From NCBI RefSeq assembly GCF_000720635.1, contig NZ_JOCF01000060.1, positions 50,282-114,281 of the forward strand: DNA of 64,000 nucleotides, written 5' to 3'. Source of the DNA: Streptomyces sp. NRRL WC-3742 (GTDB lineage Bacteria; Actinomycetota; Actinomycetes; Streptomycetales; Streptomycetaceae). A program made the position numbers and the translations under genes. A model generated the notes under the pieces. That model searched no databases and was not told the DNA's origin. It saw nothing but the letters and a program-made list of their open reading frames with translations. Shown in pieces: positions 1 to 8,239 of the stretch; the first letter of the stretch is position 1; the number at the start of each line of letters is the position of its first letter.

Positions 1-2665
1 GGCCGTTGGCCCGGGCGTCGGAGAGCCGTTCGACCAGGAGCAGCCCGACGCCCTCGGAGAAGCCGGTGCCGTCCGCGTCGGCCGAGAAGGCGCGGCAGCG
101 GCCGTCCGGGGAGAGTCCGCGCTGTCGGCTGAACTCGATCAGGGTGTCCGGGGTGGACATCACGGTGGCGCCGCCGACCAGGGCGAGGCTGCACTCGCCG
201 GAGCGCAGGGCCTGCCCCGCGAGGTGCAGGGCGACCAGGGAGGAGGAGCAGGCGGTGTCGACCGTCACCGCCGGGCCCTCGAAGCCGTACGTGTAGGCGA
301 TCCGGCCGGAGGCCACGCTGCCCGCGCTGCCGGTGCCGAGGTAGCCCTCCGCCTCGGGGGCGGAGCCTCGCACCCGGCCGCCGTACTCGGTGTAGATCAG
401 GCCGGTGAAGACGCCGACCGGGGTGGAACGCAGCGCGGCCGGGTCCAGGCCCGCGCTCTCCAGCGCCTCCCAGGACGCCTCCAGCAGCAGCCGCTGCTGC
501 GGGTCCATGGCGATGGCCTCACGCAGGTTGATGCCGAAGAACGCCGGGTCGAAGTCGGCCGCTGCGGCGAGGAAGCCGCCGTGGCGGGTGTAGGAGGTGC
601 CGGTGCGCTCAGGGTCCGGGTCGTACAGCGCCTCCAGGTCCCAGCCCCGGTCGACGGGGAACCCGGAGATCGCCTCCCTGCCCTCGGCGACCAGCCGCCA
701 CAGCTCCTCCGGGGAGCCCACCCCGCCCGGGTAGCGGCACGCCATCCCGATGATCGCCAGGGGTTCGTCGGCGGCGGCACGGGGACGGGCGGGCGCGGGC
801 GCGGAAACCTGTGCGGTGCCGCCCCGGCGCAGCAGGTCGCCGAGGTGCTCGGCGAGGGCGCGCGGGCTGGGGTGGTTGAAGACCAGGGTCGGCGGCAGCT
901 TGAGACCGGTGGCGGCGGCGATCCGGTCGCGCAGCTGGACGGCGGTGAGGGACTCGAAGCCGAGGTCGCGGAAGGCCCGGTCGGGGTCGAGCTCGGCGGG
1001 GGTGGCGTAACCGAGGACGGCGGCGACCTCCGCGCGCACCAGCTCCTGCACCTGCCGCGCCAGGTCCGCGGCGGAGAGGCCCCGGAGGTGCTCGGCCGAG
1101 CCGCTCTCCCCCGCCGTGCGTCCGGCGGCCCGGCGGGCCGGGGTGCGGGTGGGGCGGGCCGGGCCCCGGGAGGCGGGGGCGGTCAGCCGGTCGGCGTCCA
1201 CCGGGCGCAGCACCAGGGCGTCGACGGTGAGGACGGGCGCGCCCTCGGGGTCGACGGCCCGGACCCGCAGGGTGTCCTGGTCCAGGCGGTCCAGCCGCAC
1301 CCGCAGGACGGTGGCGCCGACGGCGTGCAACGCGAGGCCGTTCCAGGCGAACGGCAGCCGCAGGGCGGCGGGGCGTTCGGGCCCGTCGGCCGCGACCTCG
1401 GCCTGAAGGGCGGCGTCGAGCAGCGCGGGGTGGAGGCCGTAGCGGGCGGCGTCCGGGTGTGCGGGCTCGGGGAGTTCGACGGTCGCGTAGACGGTGTCGC
1501 CGTGCTGCCAGGCGGCGCGCAGGCCCTGGTAGGTCGGGCCGTAGCCGACCTCGGCGGCGGCGAACCGCTGGGCGGCGATGGCGAGTTCGAGCGGGACGGC
1601 CTCGGCGGGGGGCCAGTCGGCGGGGTCCGTGGGTTCGGCCGGGTCGGCGGGGCCCGCGGCCAGGGTGCCGGTCGCGTGGTGGGTCCAGTCCCCGGCGCCG
1701 CCGTGCTCGGGGCGGGAGTAGACGTCGAAGGTGCGGCGGCCGTCCTCCTCGGCGGCCGTGACGAGGACCTGGAGGTCGAGCACCGCCTCGCCGAGGGTCA
1801 GCGGCGCCAGCAGGACGAGTTCCTCCACCCCGGACGCCCCGGCGGACTCGGCGGTGGCCAGGGCGAGTTCGGCGAATCCGGTGCCCGGGAACAGGACGGT
1901 CCCCGCGACGGTGTGCTCGGCCGACCAGGGATGGCTGCGCAGGGACAGGCGGCCGGTCAGGACGAGCCCGCCGTCGTCGGCGCGTTCGACGGTCGCGCCG
2001 AGCAGCGGGTGCGCGGAGGTGTCCGGCCCGCCGGTGTGGGCGGGGGCGTCGAGCCAGTGGCGGCGGTGTTGGAAGGGGTAGGTGGGGAGTCCGGGTGGGG
2101 TGGTGGGGGTGGTGACGGGCCAGGTGAGGCGGTGGCCGTGGAGTTCGACGGCGGTGAGGGCTTGGAGGAGGGGGTGGTCGTCCTCGCGGTTGCGGCGCAG
2201 GGTGCCGGTGACGAGGACGTCGGGGGCGTCGGCCAGGGTGTCCTGGAGGGCGAGGGTGAGGACGGGGTGGGCGCTGGACTCGACGAAGGTGGTGAAGCCG
2301 TCGGCGGCGAGCGCGCGGACGGTCTCCTCGAAGCGGACGCGGCTGCGCAGGTTACGGAACCAGTACTCGGCGTCCAGGGTGGCGGTGTCCAGCGGAGCAG
2401 CGGTGACGGTCGAGTAGAACGGGATGTCGGAGGGCTTGGGACGGATGTGGGCCAGCACGTCCCGGATCGTGGTGCGGAGGGCCTCGACGTGGGCGGAGTG
2501 GGAGGCGTAGTCCACCGGGACGCGACGTACCCGGACGTCCTGTTCCTCGCCCCAGGCGACGAGTTCGGCGATCGATGCGGCGGTGCCCGAAACCACCGTC
2601 GAGGACGGGCCGTTGACGGCGGCGACCTCCAACTCGCCGTCCCACCGGGCGATCAGCCGCTCCAC
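1..2665 (-). CDS. Type I PKS, module 4 (AT 3' part, DH, ACP) and KS of module 5; runs off the left edge
   Basis: This is the continuation, in a shifted frame, of the PKS that starts at 4460. Reading leftward one sees the C-terminal half of an acyltransferase with the YASH motif of methylmalonyl-specific ATs, a dehydratase (about 2020-1200) with [10 protein letters not shown] fitting HxxxGxxxxP and a later HPALLDA, a short linker, an ACP (about 1075-850) with GFESL, and a ketosynthase from about 765 whose TACSSS active site lies near 260. No ketoreductase lies between DH and ACP, so the beta-keto group should survive although a DH fold is present. Methylmalonyl plus an unreduced ketone at this step fits the C6 methyl and C7 ketone of abyssomicins. 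The frame has no start of its own because it is separated from the gene start by the junction near 2666. The domain calls are read from motifs; the product link is inference. Confidence 0.85.
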   Translation of the reverse strand, partial: MERLIARWDGELEVAAVNGPSSTVVSGTAASIAELVAWGEEQDVRVRRVPVDYASHSAHVEALRTTIRDVLAHIRPKPSDIPFYSTVTAAPLDTATLDAEYWFRNLRSRVRFEETVRALAADGFTTFVESSAHPVLTLALQDTLADAPDVLVTGTLRRNREDDHPLLQALTAVELHGHRLTWPVTTPTTPPGLPTYPFQHRRHWLDAPAHTGGPDTSAHPLLGATVERADDGGLVLTGRLSLRSHPWSAEHTVAGTVLFPGTGFAELALATAESAGASGVEELVLLAPLTLGEAVLDLQVLVTAAEEDGRRTFDVYSRPEHGGAGDWTHHATGTLAAGPADPAEPTDPADWPPAEAVPLELAIAAQRFAAAEVGYGPTYQGLRAAWQHGDTVYATVELPEPAHPDAARYGLHPALLDAALQAEVAADGPERPAALRLPFAWNGLALHAVGATVLRVRLDRLDQDTLRVRAVDPEGAPVLTVDALVLRPVDADRLTAPASRGPARPTRTPARRAAGRTAGESGSAEHLRGLSAADLARQVQELVRAEVAAVLGYATPAELDPDRAFRDLGFESLTAVQLRDRIAAATGLKLPPTLVFNHPSPRALAEHLGDLLRRGGTAQVSAPAPARPRAAADEPLAIIGMACRYPGGVGSPEELWRLVAEGREAISGFPVDRGWDLEALYDPDPERTGTSYTRHGGFLAAAADFDPAFFGINLREAIAMDPQQRLLLEASWEALESAGLDPAALRSTPVGVFTGLIYTEYGGRVRGSAPEAEGYLGTGSAGSVASGRIAYTYGFEGPAVTVDTACSSSLVALHLAGQALRSGECSLALVGGATVMSTPDTLIEFSRQRGLSPDGRCRAFSADADGTGFSEGVGLLLVERLSDARANG

Positions 2666-4460
2666 CTCCCATCCCCACCCACTGCGACCCCTGCCCCGGG
2701 AACACCAGCACCACCCCACCGGGCGAATCCGCCAGCCGACCCGACACCACCGCCGGGTGAGCCGTCTGCTCCGCCAACGCCCGTAGCCCGGCCAGCAGTT
2801 CGTCCCGGTCCGGGGAGACCACGGCGGCCCCGAGCCGGTGCCGGGCGCCGCGAGTCAGCGTCCAGGCCGCCACCTCCGACAGCGCCGTCCGCGCCCCCGG
2901 ACCCTCCAGCCAGTCCGCGAGCCGCCCGGCAGCGGCGGCGAGCGCCGCCTCGGAACGCGCCGAGAGCAGCACGGGGGCCGCCACCGAGGGCAGTTCCGAG
3001 CGCGCCGGGGTCGGCTCCGTCACGGCACCGGGGGCCGCCTCGGAGGCAGCCGGGAGCGGCACGGGGGCCGCACCGGCCGGGGCCTCCTCCAGGATCACGT
3101 GCGCGTTCGTCCCGCTGATCCCGAAGGCCGACACGCCCGCACGGCGCGGCCGTTCCCCCGCCGCCCACTCGACGGGCGCGCGCAGCAGTTCCACCCCGCC
3201 GGAGGCCCAGTCCACCTCCCCGGTCGGCTCGTCCACGTGCAGGGTCGCCGGCAGCACGCCGTGCCGCAGCGCCTGCACCATCTTGATCACGCCCGCCACC
3301 CCGGCCGCCGCCTGCGCGTGCCCGATGTTGGACTTCACCGACCCCAGCCACAACGGCCGCCCCGCCGGACGCTCCCGCCCGTACGTCGCCAGCAGCGCCT
3401 GCGCCTCAATCGGGTCGCCCAGCCGGGTGCCCGTGCCGTGGGCCTCCACCGCGTCCACGTCCGCCGCGCCCAGCCCGGCCGCCGCCAGCGCCGCCCGGAT
3501 CACCCGCTCCTGCGAGGGACCGTGGGGGGCGGAGAGCTGGCTGCTGGTGCCGTCCTGGTTGACGGCGGAGCCGCGCACCACGGCGAGCACCGGGTGGCCG
3601 TTGGCCCGGGCGTCGGAGAGGCGTTCGAGGAGCAGCAGGGCGACCCCCTCGCCCCAGCCGGTGCCGTCGGCGTCGGCGGAAAACGCCTTGCAGCGGCCGT
3701 CGGGCGACAGCCCGCGCTGGCGGCTGAACTCGACGAAGGTGTTGGGGGTGGCCATCACCGTGGCCCCGCCCGCGAGGGCCAGCGTGCACTCGCCCGAGCG
3801 CAGGGCCTGGGCGGCGAGGTGCAGGGCGACCAGGGAGGAGGAGCAGGCGGTGTCGACCGTCACCGCCGGGCCCTCGAAGCCGTACGTGTAGGCGATCCGG
3901 CCGGAGGCGACGCTGGGCGCGCTGCCGATGCCGACCTGGCCTTCGACGGCGGCGGGCAGCGGGTTGAGCCGCGAGCCGTAGTCGTTGTACATGATCCCGG
4001 TGAAGACGCCGACCGGGGTGGAGCGCAGCGCGGCCGGGTCCAGGCCCGCGCTCTCCAGCGCCTCCCAGGTGGTCTCCAGCAGCAGCCGCTGCTGGGGGTC
4101 GATGGTGCCGCTCTCGCGGGGGCTGATGCCGAAGAAGTCCGCGTCGAAGCCGGCCGCTGCGGCGAGGAAGCCGCCGTGGCGGGTGTAGGAGGTGCCGGTG
4201 CGGTCCGGGTCCGGGTCGTACAGGGCGTCCAGGTCCCATCCCCGGTCGGCGGGGAACTCCGCTATCGCGTCCCGGCCTTCGGCGACCAGCCGCCACAGCT
4301 CCTCCGGAGAGCGCACCCCGCCCGGGTAGCGGCACGCCATGCCGACGACGGCGATCGGCTCCGTGTACCTGGCCTCGGCCTCCTCCAGTCGCAGGCGGGT
4401 GTCCTGGAGGCTGGCGCTGACCCGCTTGAGGTAGTCGCGGAGCTTCTCGTCGTTCGACAT
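2666..4460 (-). CDS. Type I PKS, module 4 N-terminal part (docking domain, KS, start of AT)
   Basis: The ATG at 4460 opens a protein beginning [14 protein letters not shown], a helical N-terminal docking domain of about 30 residues, so this chain is loaded by another PKS protein. A complete KS follows (about 4360-3075) with the TACSSS active site near 3850 and the later HGTGT and NIGH motifs. The AT then starts normally with [13 protein letters not shown] and breaks near 2666. There the frame shifts and roughly 120-130 residues, including the GHSxG serine loop, are absent before the AT resumes in another frame as [10 protein letters not shown]. The C-terminal docking region of the PKS ending at 21,735 is its likely partner. 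The upstream KASIII gene ends 61 bases away on the same strand, so this is the last gene seen of the operon that starts at 6185. Whether the AT is really broken or the sequence is mis-joined cannot be decided here. Confidence 0.88.
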
Positions 4461-4521
4461 GGCGTGCTCTGCCCTTCGATGGCTCGGGGAGGGTGGCGGG
4501 GGCGGCGCGGGGCCGGTGGGC

Positions 4522-5553
4522 TCAGACCCGTTCGAGGGCGAACCCGGACTTGATCCACTTGCTGGACTCGACGGCGATGGCGGCGGCGCGGTCGCCCGGG
4601 GCGAGCTTGGGCAGGACCTGCTCGAGCTGGAAGAAGACCAGGGCGTTGCCGGTGTTGGCGGTCTCGCCGACGCAGCTGATCTCCTCGGCACCGCCCAGCC
4701 CGAGCCGCTCGACGATCCGGGCGGTCATCCGGGTGGACAGCTGCGGCGGCAGCAGGTGCGTCACCTCGCCCTCCTGCCAGCCGGTTTCGGCGAGAAGCCG
4801 GTGCAGGATCTGCTCGGCGAACAGCGGGACGGTCTCCTCGATCGCCTTGTAGTCCTCCCGCGCCGAGGACCGGTCGCTGTGCCGGTCGACGGGGCCGAAC
4901 CACTCCAGCACCTGGCCCGGGGCCCTTCCCCGGCCGGACAGTTGGACGAAGGAGGCGCGGACGGCGGTCGGGCCGGCCGCCGGGTCGGCGCTGAGCACGG
5001 CGGCCCCGGCGGCGTCGCCGAAGAGCACGTAGTTGACCAGTTCGGCCGGGGGGACGGCGCGCAGGTCTGCGTCCAGGTCGTAGTGCTTGGCGATGACGTC
5101 GCCGCCGAGCACCAGGGCGGTGCGGTGGCGGCCGGTGGAGAGCAGCTGCCGGGCGACGTCGATGGCCTGGACGGCGCCGGAGCAGCCGGACTGGAGCTGG
5201 TAGGTGGCCACGTCGTCGATGCCGAGCCGGTCGGCGATGACGTTGACGGTGGCCGGCATCAGGGTGTCGGGGGTGGCGGTGCCGAGCACCACGAGGTCGA
5301 TGTCGGCGGGGTCGGTGCCGGCCGCGGCGAGCGCGCGCTCCCCGGCGGTGGTGCCGAGGTCGGCCAGGGTGTCGCGCTGCTCGCCGCTCTCCAGGTCGAG
5401 GGCGAGGTGGCGGGTGCGGGTGCCGATGAAGGCGTCCACCCACTGCTCCCAGAGCGCGTCCATGCCGAAGCGGCGGCCCAGGGCGGCGTTGTCGATGGGC
5501 GGGCCCGGCAACGCGGTGCCGGCCGCCAAGAGGCGGATCTCTGCGGGGTCCAT
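4522..5553 (-). CDS. KASIII-like ketosynthase, probable tetronate-forming ligase (AbyA1/RkD type)
   Basis: A 343-residue FabH-fold protein. The nucleophile is Cys124 in QSGCSGA, and the Asn of the active site is in GETANTGNA (about 297-304). Where housekeeping FabH has the HQAN histidine this protein reads LLPPQLS (about 267-273). From memory this substitution occurs in tetronate-type relatives, but I cannot verify it. In RK-682 and abyssomicin biosynthesis this class joins glyceryl-ACP to the polyketide beta-keto thioester and closes the tetronate ring. Its position directly between the AbyU-like gene and the second PKS, in a cluster that also has FkbH and a free ACP, supports that role. The ATG at 5553 is used; GGGAG lies about 10 bases upstream. 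A plain 3-oxoacyl-ACP synthase is the alternative. Confidence 0.85.
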   Translation of the reverse strand: MDPAEIRLLAAGTALPGPPIDNAALGRRFGMDALWEQWVDAFIGTRTRHLALDLESGEQRDTLADLGTTAGERALAAAGTDPADIDLVVLGTATPDTLMPATVNVIADRLGIDDVATYQLQSGCSGAVQAIDVARQLLSTGRHRTALVLGGDVIAKHYDLDADLRAVPPAELVNYVLFGDAAGAAVLSADPAAGPTAVRASFVQLSGRGRAPGQVLEWFGPVDRHSDRSSAREDYKAIEETVPLFAEQILHRLLAETGWQEGEVTHLLPPQLSTRMTARIVERLGLGGAEEISCVGETANTGNALVFFQLEQVLPKLAPGDRAAAIAVESSKWIKSGFALERV

Positions 5554-5576
5554 CTGCGGTCTGCTCCCAGCGCGTC

Positions 5577-5650
5577 GGGGTTCTCGGCTGTCGGGGTGCT
5601 CGGCTGTCGGGTGTTCAGCTGTCAGGCACTCGGGCTGACGAGTGCTCAGC
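5577..5650. repeat. Degenerate 16-18 bp tandem repeat between the cyclase and KASIII genes
   Basis: About four to five diverged copies of a unit like CTCGGCTGTCGGGGTG fill almost the whole 92-base gap between the AbyU-like stop and the KASIII start. The last copy enters the cyclase stop region. No promoter is evident, and the repeat may be slippage-generated spacer within the operon. Confidence 0.6.
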
Positions 5651-6185
5651 TGCGGTAGAGGACGATCGCGGAGGCGTAGGACTTGTGGGTCTCGACCGGA
5701 CGGAACTGGCGGAACCCGACCGCCCCGCGCAGCGGGCCGGCCACCGCGACGGCCTTGATGGTCTGCTGCTCGCCGAGGGTCAGCCGGGCGTCGTCGACGA
5801 CGCCGCCGGTGCGGATGACGTTGCCGTCGAGCAGCCGGATCTCCTCCGAGAAGTAGCCCAGGAAGTTGCCCTCGGGGCCCTTGCGCAGCATCCGCCCGTA
5901 CCCGTTGGTCGTCCCGACCAGCGCGCCCTGCTGGTCGCGCAGCTCGTAGCGGACGTGGGCGATGTCCTCCAGCGTCGGGGTGGCCCCGCTGAAGTCGGAG
6001 TTGGAGGAGTCGTAGCTGACCAGGGTCTCGGCGAGGTCGGTCAGGTAGAGCAGGTTGGCGGGGTCGCCGACCGGCGGGTTCGGGCCCTTCGGGGCGAGCG
6101 GCGGCACCGCAAGTCTGGCGAGCAGCCAGCCCCGCAGGGCGTCCGCGGCGGGGGCCAGCGGACCGGGGAGGGTGATCGAGGCCAT
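5646..6185 (-). CDS. AbyU-like beta-barrel cyclase (candidate spirotetronate Diels-Alderase)
   Basis: A 179-residue protein without signal peptide. Its second half reads as the allene-oxide-cyclase-like barrel used by spirotetronate and spirotetramate cyclases (AbyU, PyrI4, VstJ). The visible landmarks are GTTNGYGRM, YFSEEIRLLDG, a VDDARL strand, and the closing strand GFRQFRP, comparable to GFRQWRM in AbyU. In abyssomicin biosynthesis AbyU folds the linear tetronate so that the triene adds to the exocyclic methylene. All upstream functions for that substrate are encoded in this window. The ATG at 6185 is chosen because GGAG lies 8 bases upstream; a GTG at 6206 has no ribosome site. It is first in an operon with the KASIII and PKS genes, under a heptamer-repeat promoter at 6243-6287. 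The family assignment rests on remembered motifs and needs a structural comparison. Confidence 0.8.
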   Translation of the reverse strand: MASITLPGPLAPAADALRGWLLARLAVPPLAPKGPNPPVGDPANLLYLTDLAETLVSYDSSNSDFSGATPTLEDIAHVRYELRDQQGALVGTTNGYGRMLRKGPEGNFLGYFSEEIRLLDGNVIRTGGVVDDARLTLGEQQTIKAVAVAGPLRGAVGFRQFRPVETHKSYASAIVLYRS

Positions 6186-6242
6186 GCTGCGACTCCGTTT
6201 CGGCACGGGGACGGGAGGACGCCGGGGAACGGCGTTCCGATC

Positions 6243-6287
6243 ACGCTAGGCAACGGAGCTAAACCGGCTCGGCGCGTCCGCTGAACC
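6243..6287 (-). promoter_or_regulatory. SARP-type promoter of the cyclase-KASIII-PKS operon
   Basis: On the minus strand: GGTTCAG, 15 bp, GGTTTAG (22-bp period), 10 bp, then TAGCGT as a -10. It lies 58-102 bases upstream of the start at 6185. The same layout occurs at five other promoters in this cluster. Confidence 0.7.
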
Positions 6288-6392
6288 GCCCCCGCCGCCC
6301 CGCGAATGCGCCGCTTAATCCGCGACAAACGACCGTTGAATTCCCACGGATTTCCGCCGGAACTGCCGTGGCCCGCGCCCGGGGAACGGAAC

Positions 6393-6398
6393 TAGCAT
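6393..6398 (+). promoter_or_regulatory. Possible -10 (TAGCAT) for the P450 operon
   Basis: TAGCAT fits TANNNT and lies 63 bases before the TTG start of the P450. No heptamer repeat precedes it at the spacing seen elsewhere, so the P450 operon is probably outside the SARP set. Confidence 0.35.
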
Positions 6399-6460
6399 GC
6401 GCCGGAGCAACTGGAATTCCCCCCGGAAATGATTCCGGGTCATCCGACCGGGAGGCCGCG

Positions 6461-7660
6461 TTGTCCGCCAGTTCCGCCGAAGCACCGTCGTTCCCGGTGC
6501 GCCGCACCTGCCCCTACCAGCCGCCGGACGTGTACCGGGAGATCAGCGACCGGGGCCCGATCAGCCAGGTCACCCTGTGGAACGACCGCCGGGTGTGGCT
6601 GATCACCGGCTACGAGGAGGCCCGCCGGCTCCTCGCCGACGAGCGGCTGTCCTCCGACCGCAGCTACGACGCCTACCCCACCATGGCCCCGCACCTGGGC
6701 GCGCCCGCCGCCCGCAAGCTGGTCCTGGTGGGCGAGGACCCCCCGATCCACCACCACCACCGACGGCTGCTCAACCCCGAGTTCAGCCTCAAGCACGCCC
6801 GGGCGCTGCGCCCCGACATCGAGCGGATCGTCAACGGGCTGATCGACCGGATCGAGGAGATCGGCGCCCCCGCCGACCTGGTGGAGCACTTCGCGGCGCC
6901 GATCCCGTCCCTGGTCATGTCGGCGCTGCTGGGCATCCCGTACGAGGACCACGCCTTCTTCCAGTCCGCCACCGCCGGCGTCATGCAGGGCCGGGACCCG
7001 GCGCACACCGAGGCGTCCGCCGCCGAGCTGGTCCGCTACCTGGACCGGCTGGTGACGGCCCAGGAGCGCAAGCCCGACGAGAACCTGGTGGGCCGGCTGG
7101 TGGCCCACGTGGAGAGCGGCGAGCTGAGCCACGACGAGGTGGTGCAGCTGGCCATGGTGCTGCTGATCGCGGGCCTGGAGACCACCTCCTCGATGATCCC
7201 GATCAGCGTGCTGGCCCTGCTGGAGCACCCGGAGCAGCTGGCGGCGCTGCGCGACGGCGAGGTGCCGGCCGCCGTCGCGATCGAGGAGCTGCTGCGGATC
7301 ACCGCGGTGACGGACTTCGCCGGGGTGCGCTGGATCACCGACGACATCGAGATCGACGGCCGGGTGCTGAAGGCCGGGGACGGCCTGGTGGTCTCCTCCA
7401 CGATGGCCAACCGGGACGAGCGGGTGCACGCCGAGCCGTACGAGGTGGACCTGGCCCGCGCCAGCCGCCAGCACCTGACCTTCGGTTACGGCATCCACCA
7501 GTGCCTGGGGCAGAACCTGGCCCGGCTCCAGCTGGAGATCGCGTTCGGGACGCTGGTGCGCCGGCTGCCCGGGCTGCGGCTGGCGGTGCCGGCCGAGGAG
7601 CTGGTGATGCGCCGCACCGGCACCATGCAGAGCGTCGAGCGCCTGCCGGTGGCCTGGTGA
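6461..7660 (+). CDS. Cytochrome P450
   Basis: A soluble bacterial class I P450 of 399 residues from the TTG at 6461, chosen because GGAGG sits 5 bases upstream and the longer in-frame ATG (6368) adds an unrelated leader. Visible motifs are the I-helix AGLETT, the ExxR helix EELLR, and the heme loop FGYGIHQCLG with Cys348 as axial ligand. It is translationally coupled to a ferredoxin (GTGA overlap), which supplies electrons. In abyssomicin clusters P450s of this kind epoxidise or hydroxylate the cyclised product; that role here is inferred from context. It is divergent from the AbyU-like gene. Confidence 0.93.
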   Translation: MSASSAEAPSFPVRRTCPYQPPDVYREISDRGPISQVTLWNDRRVWLITGYEEARRLLADERLSSDRSYDAYPTMAPHLGAPAARKLVLVGEDPPIHHHHRRLLNPEFSLKHARALRPDIERIVNGLIDRIEEIGAPADLVEHFAAPIPSLVMSALLGIPYEDHAFFQSATAGVMQGRDPAHTEASAAELVRYLDRLVTAQERKPDENLVGRLVAHVESGELSHDEVVQLAMVLLIAGLETTSSMIPISVLALLEHPEQLAALRDGEVPAAVAIEELLRITAVTDFAGVRWITDDIEIDGRVLKAGDGLVVSSTMANRDERVHAEPYEVDLARASRQHLTFGYGIHQCLGQNLARLQLEIAFGTLVRRLPGLRLAVPAEELVMRRTGTMQSVERLPVAW

Positions 7661-7896
7661 GCGCCGGGGTGCGGGTCTCCACCGACCGGGACCGCTGCAT
7701 CGGCGCGGGTCTGTGCGTGCTGACCGCGCCGGACGTCTTCGAGCACGACGACGACGGGCTGGTGACCCTGCTGGAGCCCGAGCCCCCGGCCGAGCGGGAG
7801 CAGGACGTCCGCCTCGCCCACCAGCTCTGCCCGGCCCGGGCCCTGACCGTGGAGCCCTCCGGGCCGGAGCCGGTCTATCGCCCGGACAGGGTCTAA
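7657..7896 (+). CDS. Ferredoxin, probably [3Fe-4S]
   Basis: A 79-residue protein starting at a GTG that overlaps the P450 stop by 4 bases. It has the Streptomyces P450-partner pattern: CIGAGLC (Cys-x5-Cys), then a distal CP pair (CPAR), three cysteines in all. It probably passes electrons to the P450 in front of it, as AbyW is thought to do for its P450. A strong hairpin begins 5 bases after the stop. Confidence 0.92.
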   Translation: MSAGVRVSTDRDRCIGAGLCVLTAPDVFEHDDDGLVTLLEPEPPAEREQDVRLAHQLCPARALTVEPSGPEPVYRPDRV

Positions 7897-7900
7897 AGGC

Positions 7901-7925
7901 GCCGGGAACCCTCCCGGTTCCCGGC
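7901..7925 (+). terminator. Hairpin terminator after the ferredoxin gene
   Basis: GCCGGGAACC, loop CTCCC, GGTTCCCGGC: a perfect 10-bp stem 5 bases after the stop codon, without a U-run, as is usual in Streptomyces. Confidence 0.75.
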
Positions 7926-7981
7926 CGGCGGGGCGAAACCGCAGGTCACCGATGCCCGGCCGGCGGCCGGACACCCCGCCG

Positions 7982-8016
7982 AAGGCCGTCGGCCCGCATT
8001 CCGGGTCGGCGGCCTT
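7982..8016 (+). terminator. 15-bp stem-loop upstream of the leader ORF and MFS gene
   Basis: AAGGCCGTCGGCCCG pairs with CGGGTCGGCGGCCTT across a 5-base loop; all 15 positions pair in RNA if two G-U pairs are allowed. It is either a second terminator or a regulatory hairpin in front of the 31-codon ORF at 8035. An additional perfect 12-bp palindrome, CGCGAATTCGCG, lies at 8185-8196. The rest of the 343-base gap between ferredoxin and MFS includes a more AT-rich patch near 8049-8072, which lies inside the small ORF. Confidence 0.55.
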
Positions 8017-8034
8017 AACGCTGTCTAAGGAACG

Positions 8035-8130
8035 ATGGCCGACGACCCTCACTTGTTTATACGCTCTTTCAGCACGCCGGTGTTCTGGACACCGGCCTTT
8101 CCCGCACGGCGGGCGTTCGGACGTCGGTGA
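8035..8130 (+). CDS. 31-residue small ORF, candidate leader peptide of the MFS exporter
   Basis: ATG at 8035 is preceded by CTAAGGAACG, almost the same ribosome-site string (CTAAGGAACGAA) that precedes the MFS start at 8240. The peptide starts MADDPHLFIRSF and ends in an Arg-rich tail, with no recognisable family. It ends 109 bases before the exporter. A regulatory leader is possible because stalling leaders precede some drug-efflux genes, but no attenuator hairpin pair is clear. It could also be chance. Confidence 0.35.
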   Translation: MADDPHLFIRSFSTPVFWTPAFPARRAFGRR

Positions 8131-8239
8131 TCATTCGCCGCTCCTCCCGAACAGCCCTCCGCATTTCCGCGGCCACGGGACGAACGCGAATTCGCGCCCC
8201 TCGCCCGCCTCTTCTCCCCTGCTATCGCTAAGGAACGAA

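Noticed and set aside
224..3118. Plus-strand frame of 964 codons opposite the PKS at the left end
   Set aside because: Gly/Arg/Pro-rich translation with no domains, antisense to clear PKS modules; GC-skewed codons keep complementary frames open.
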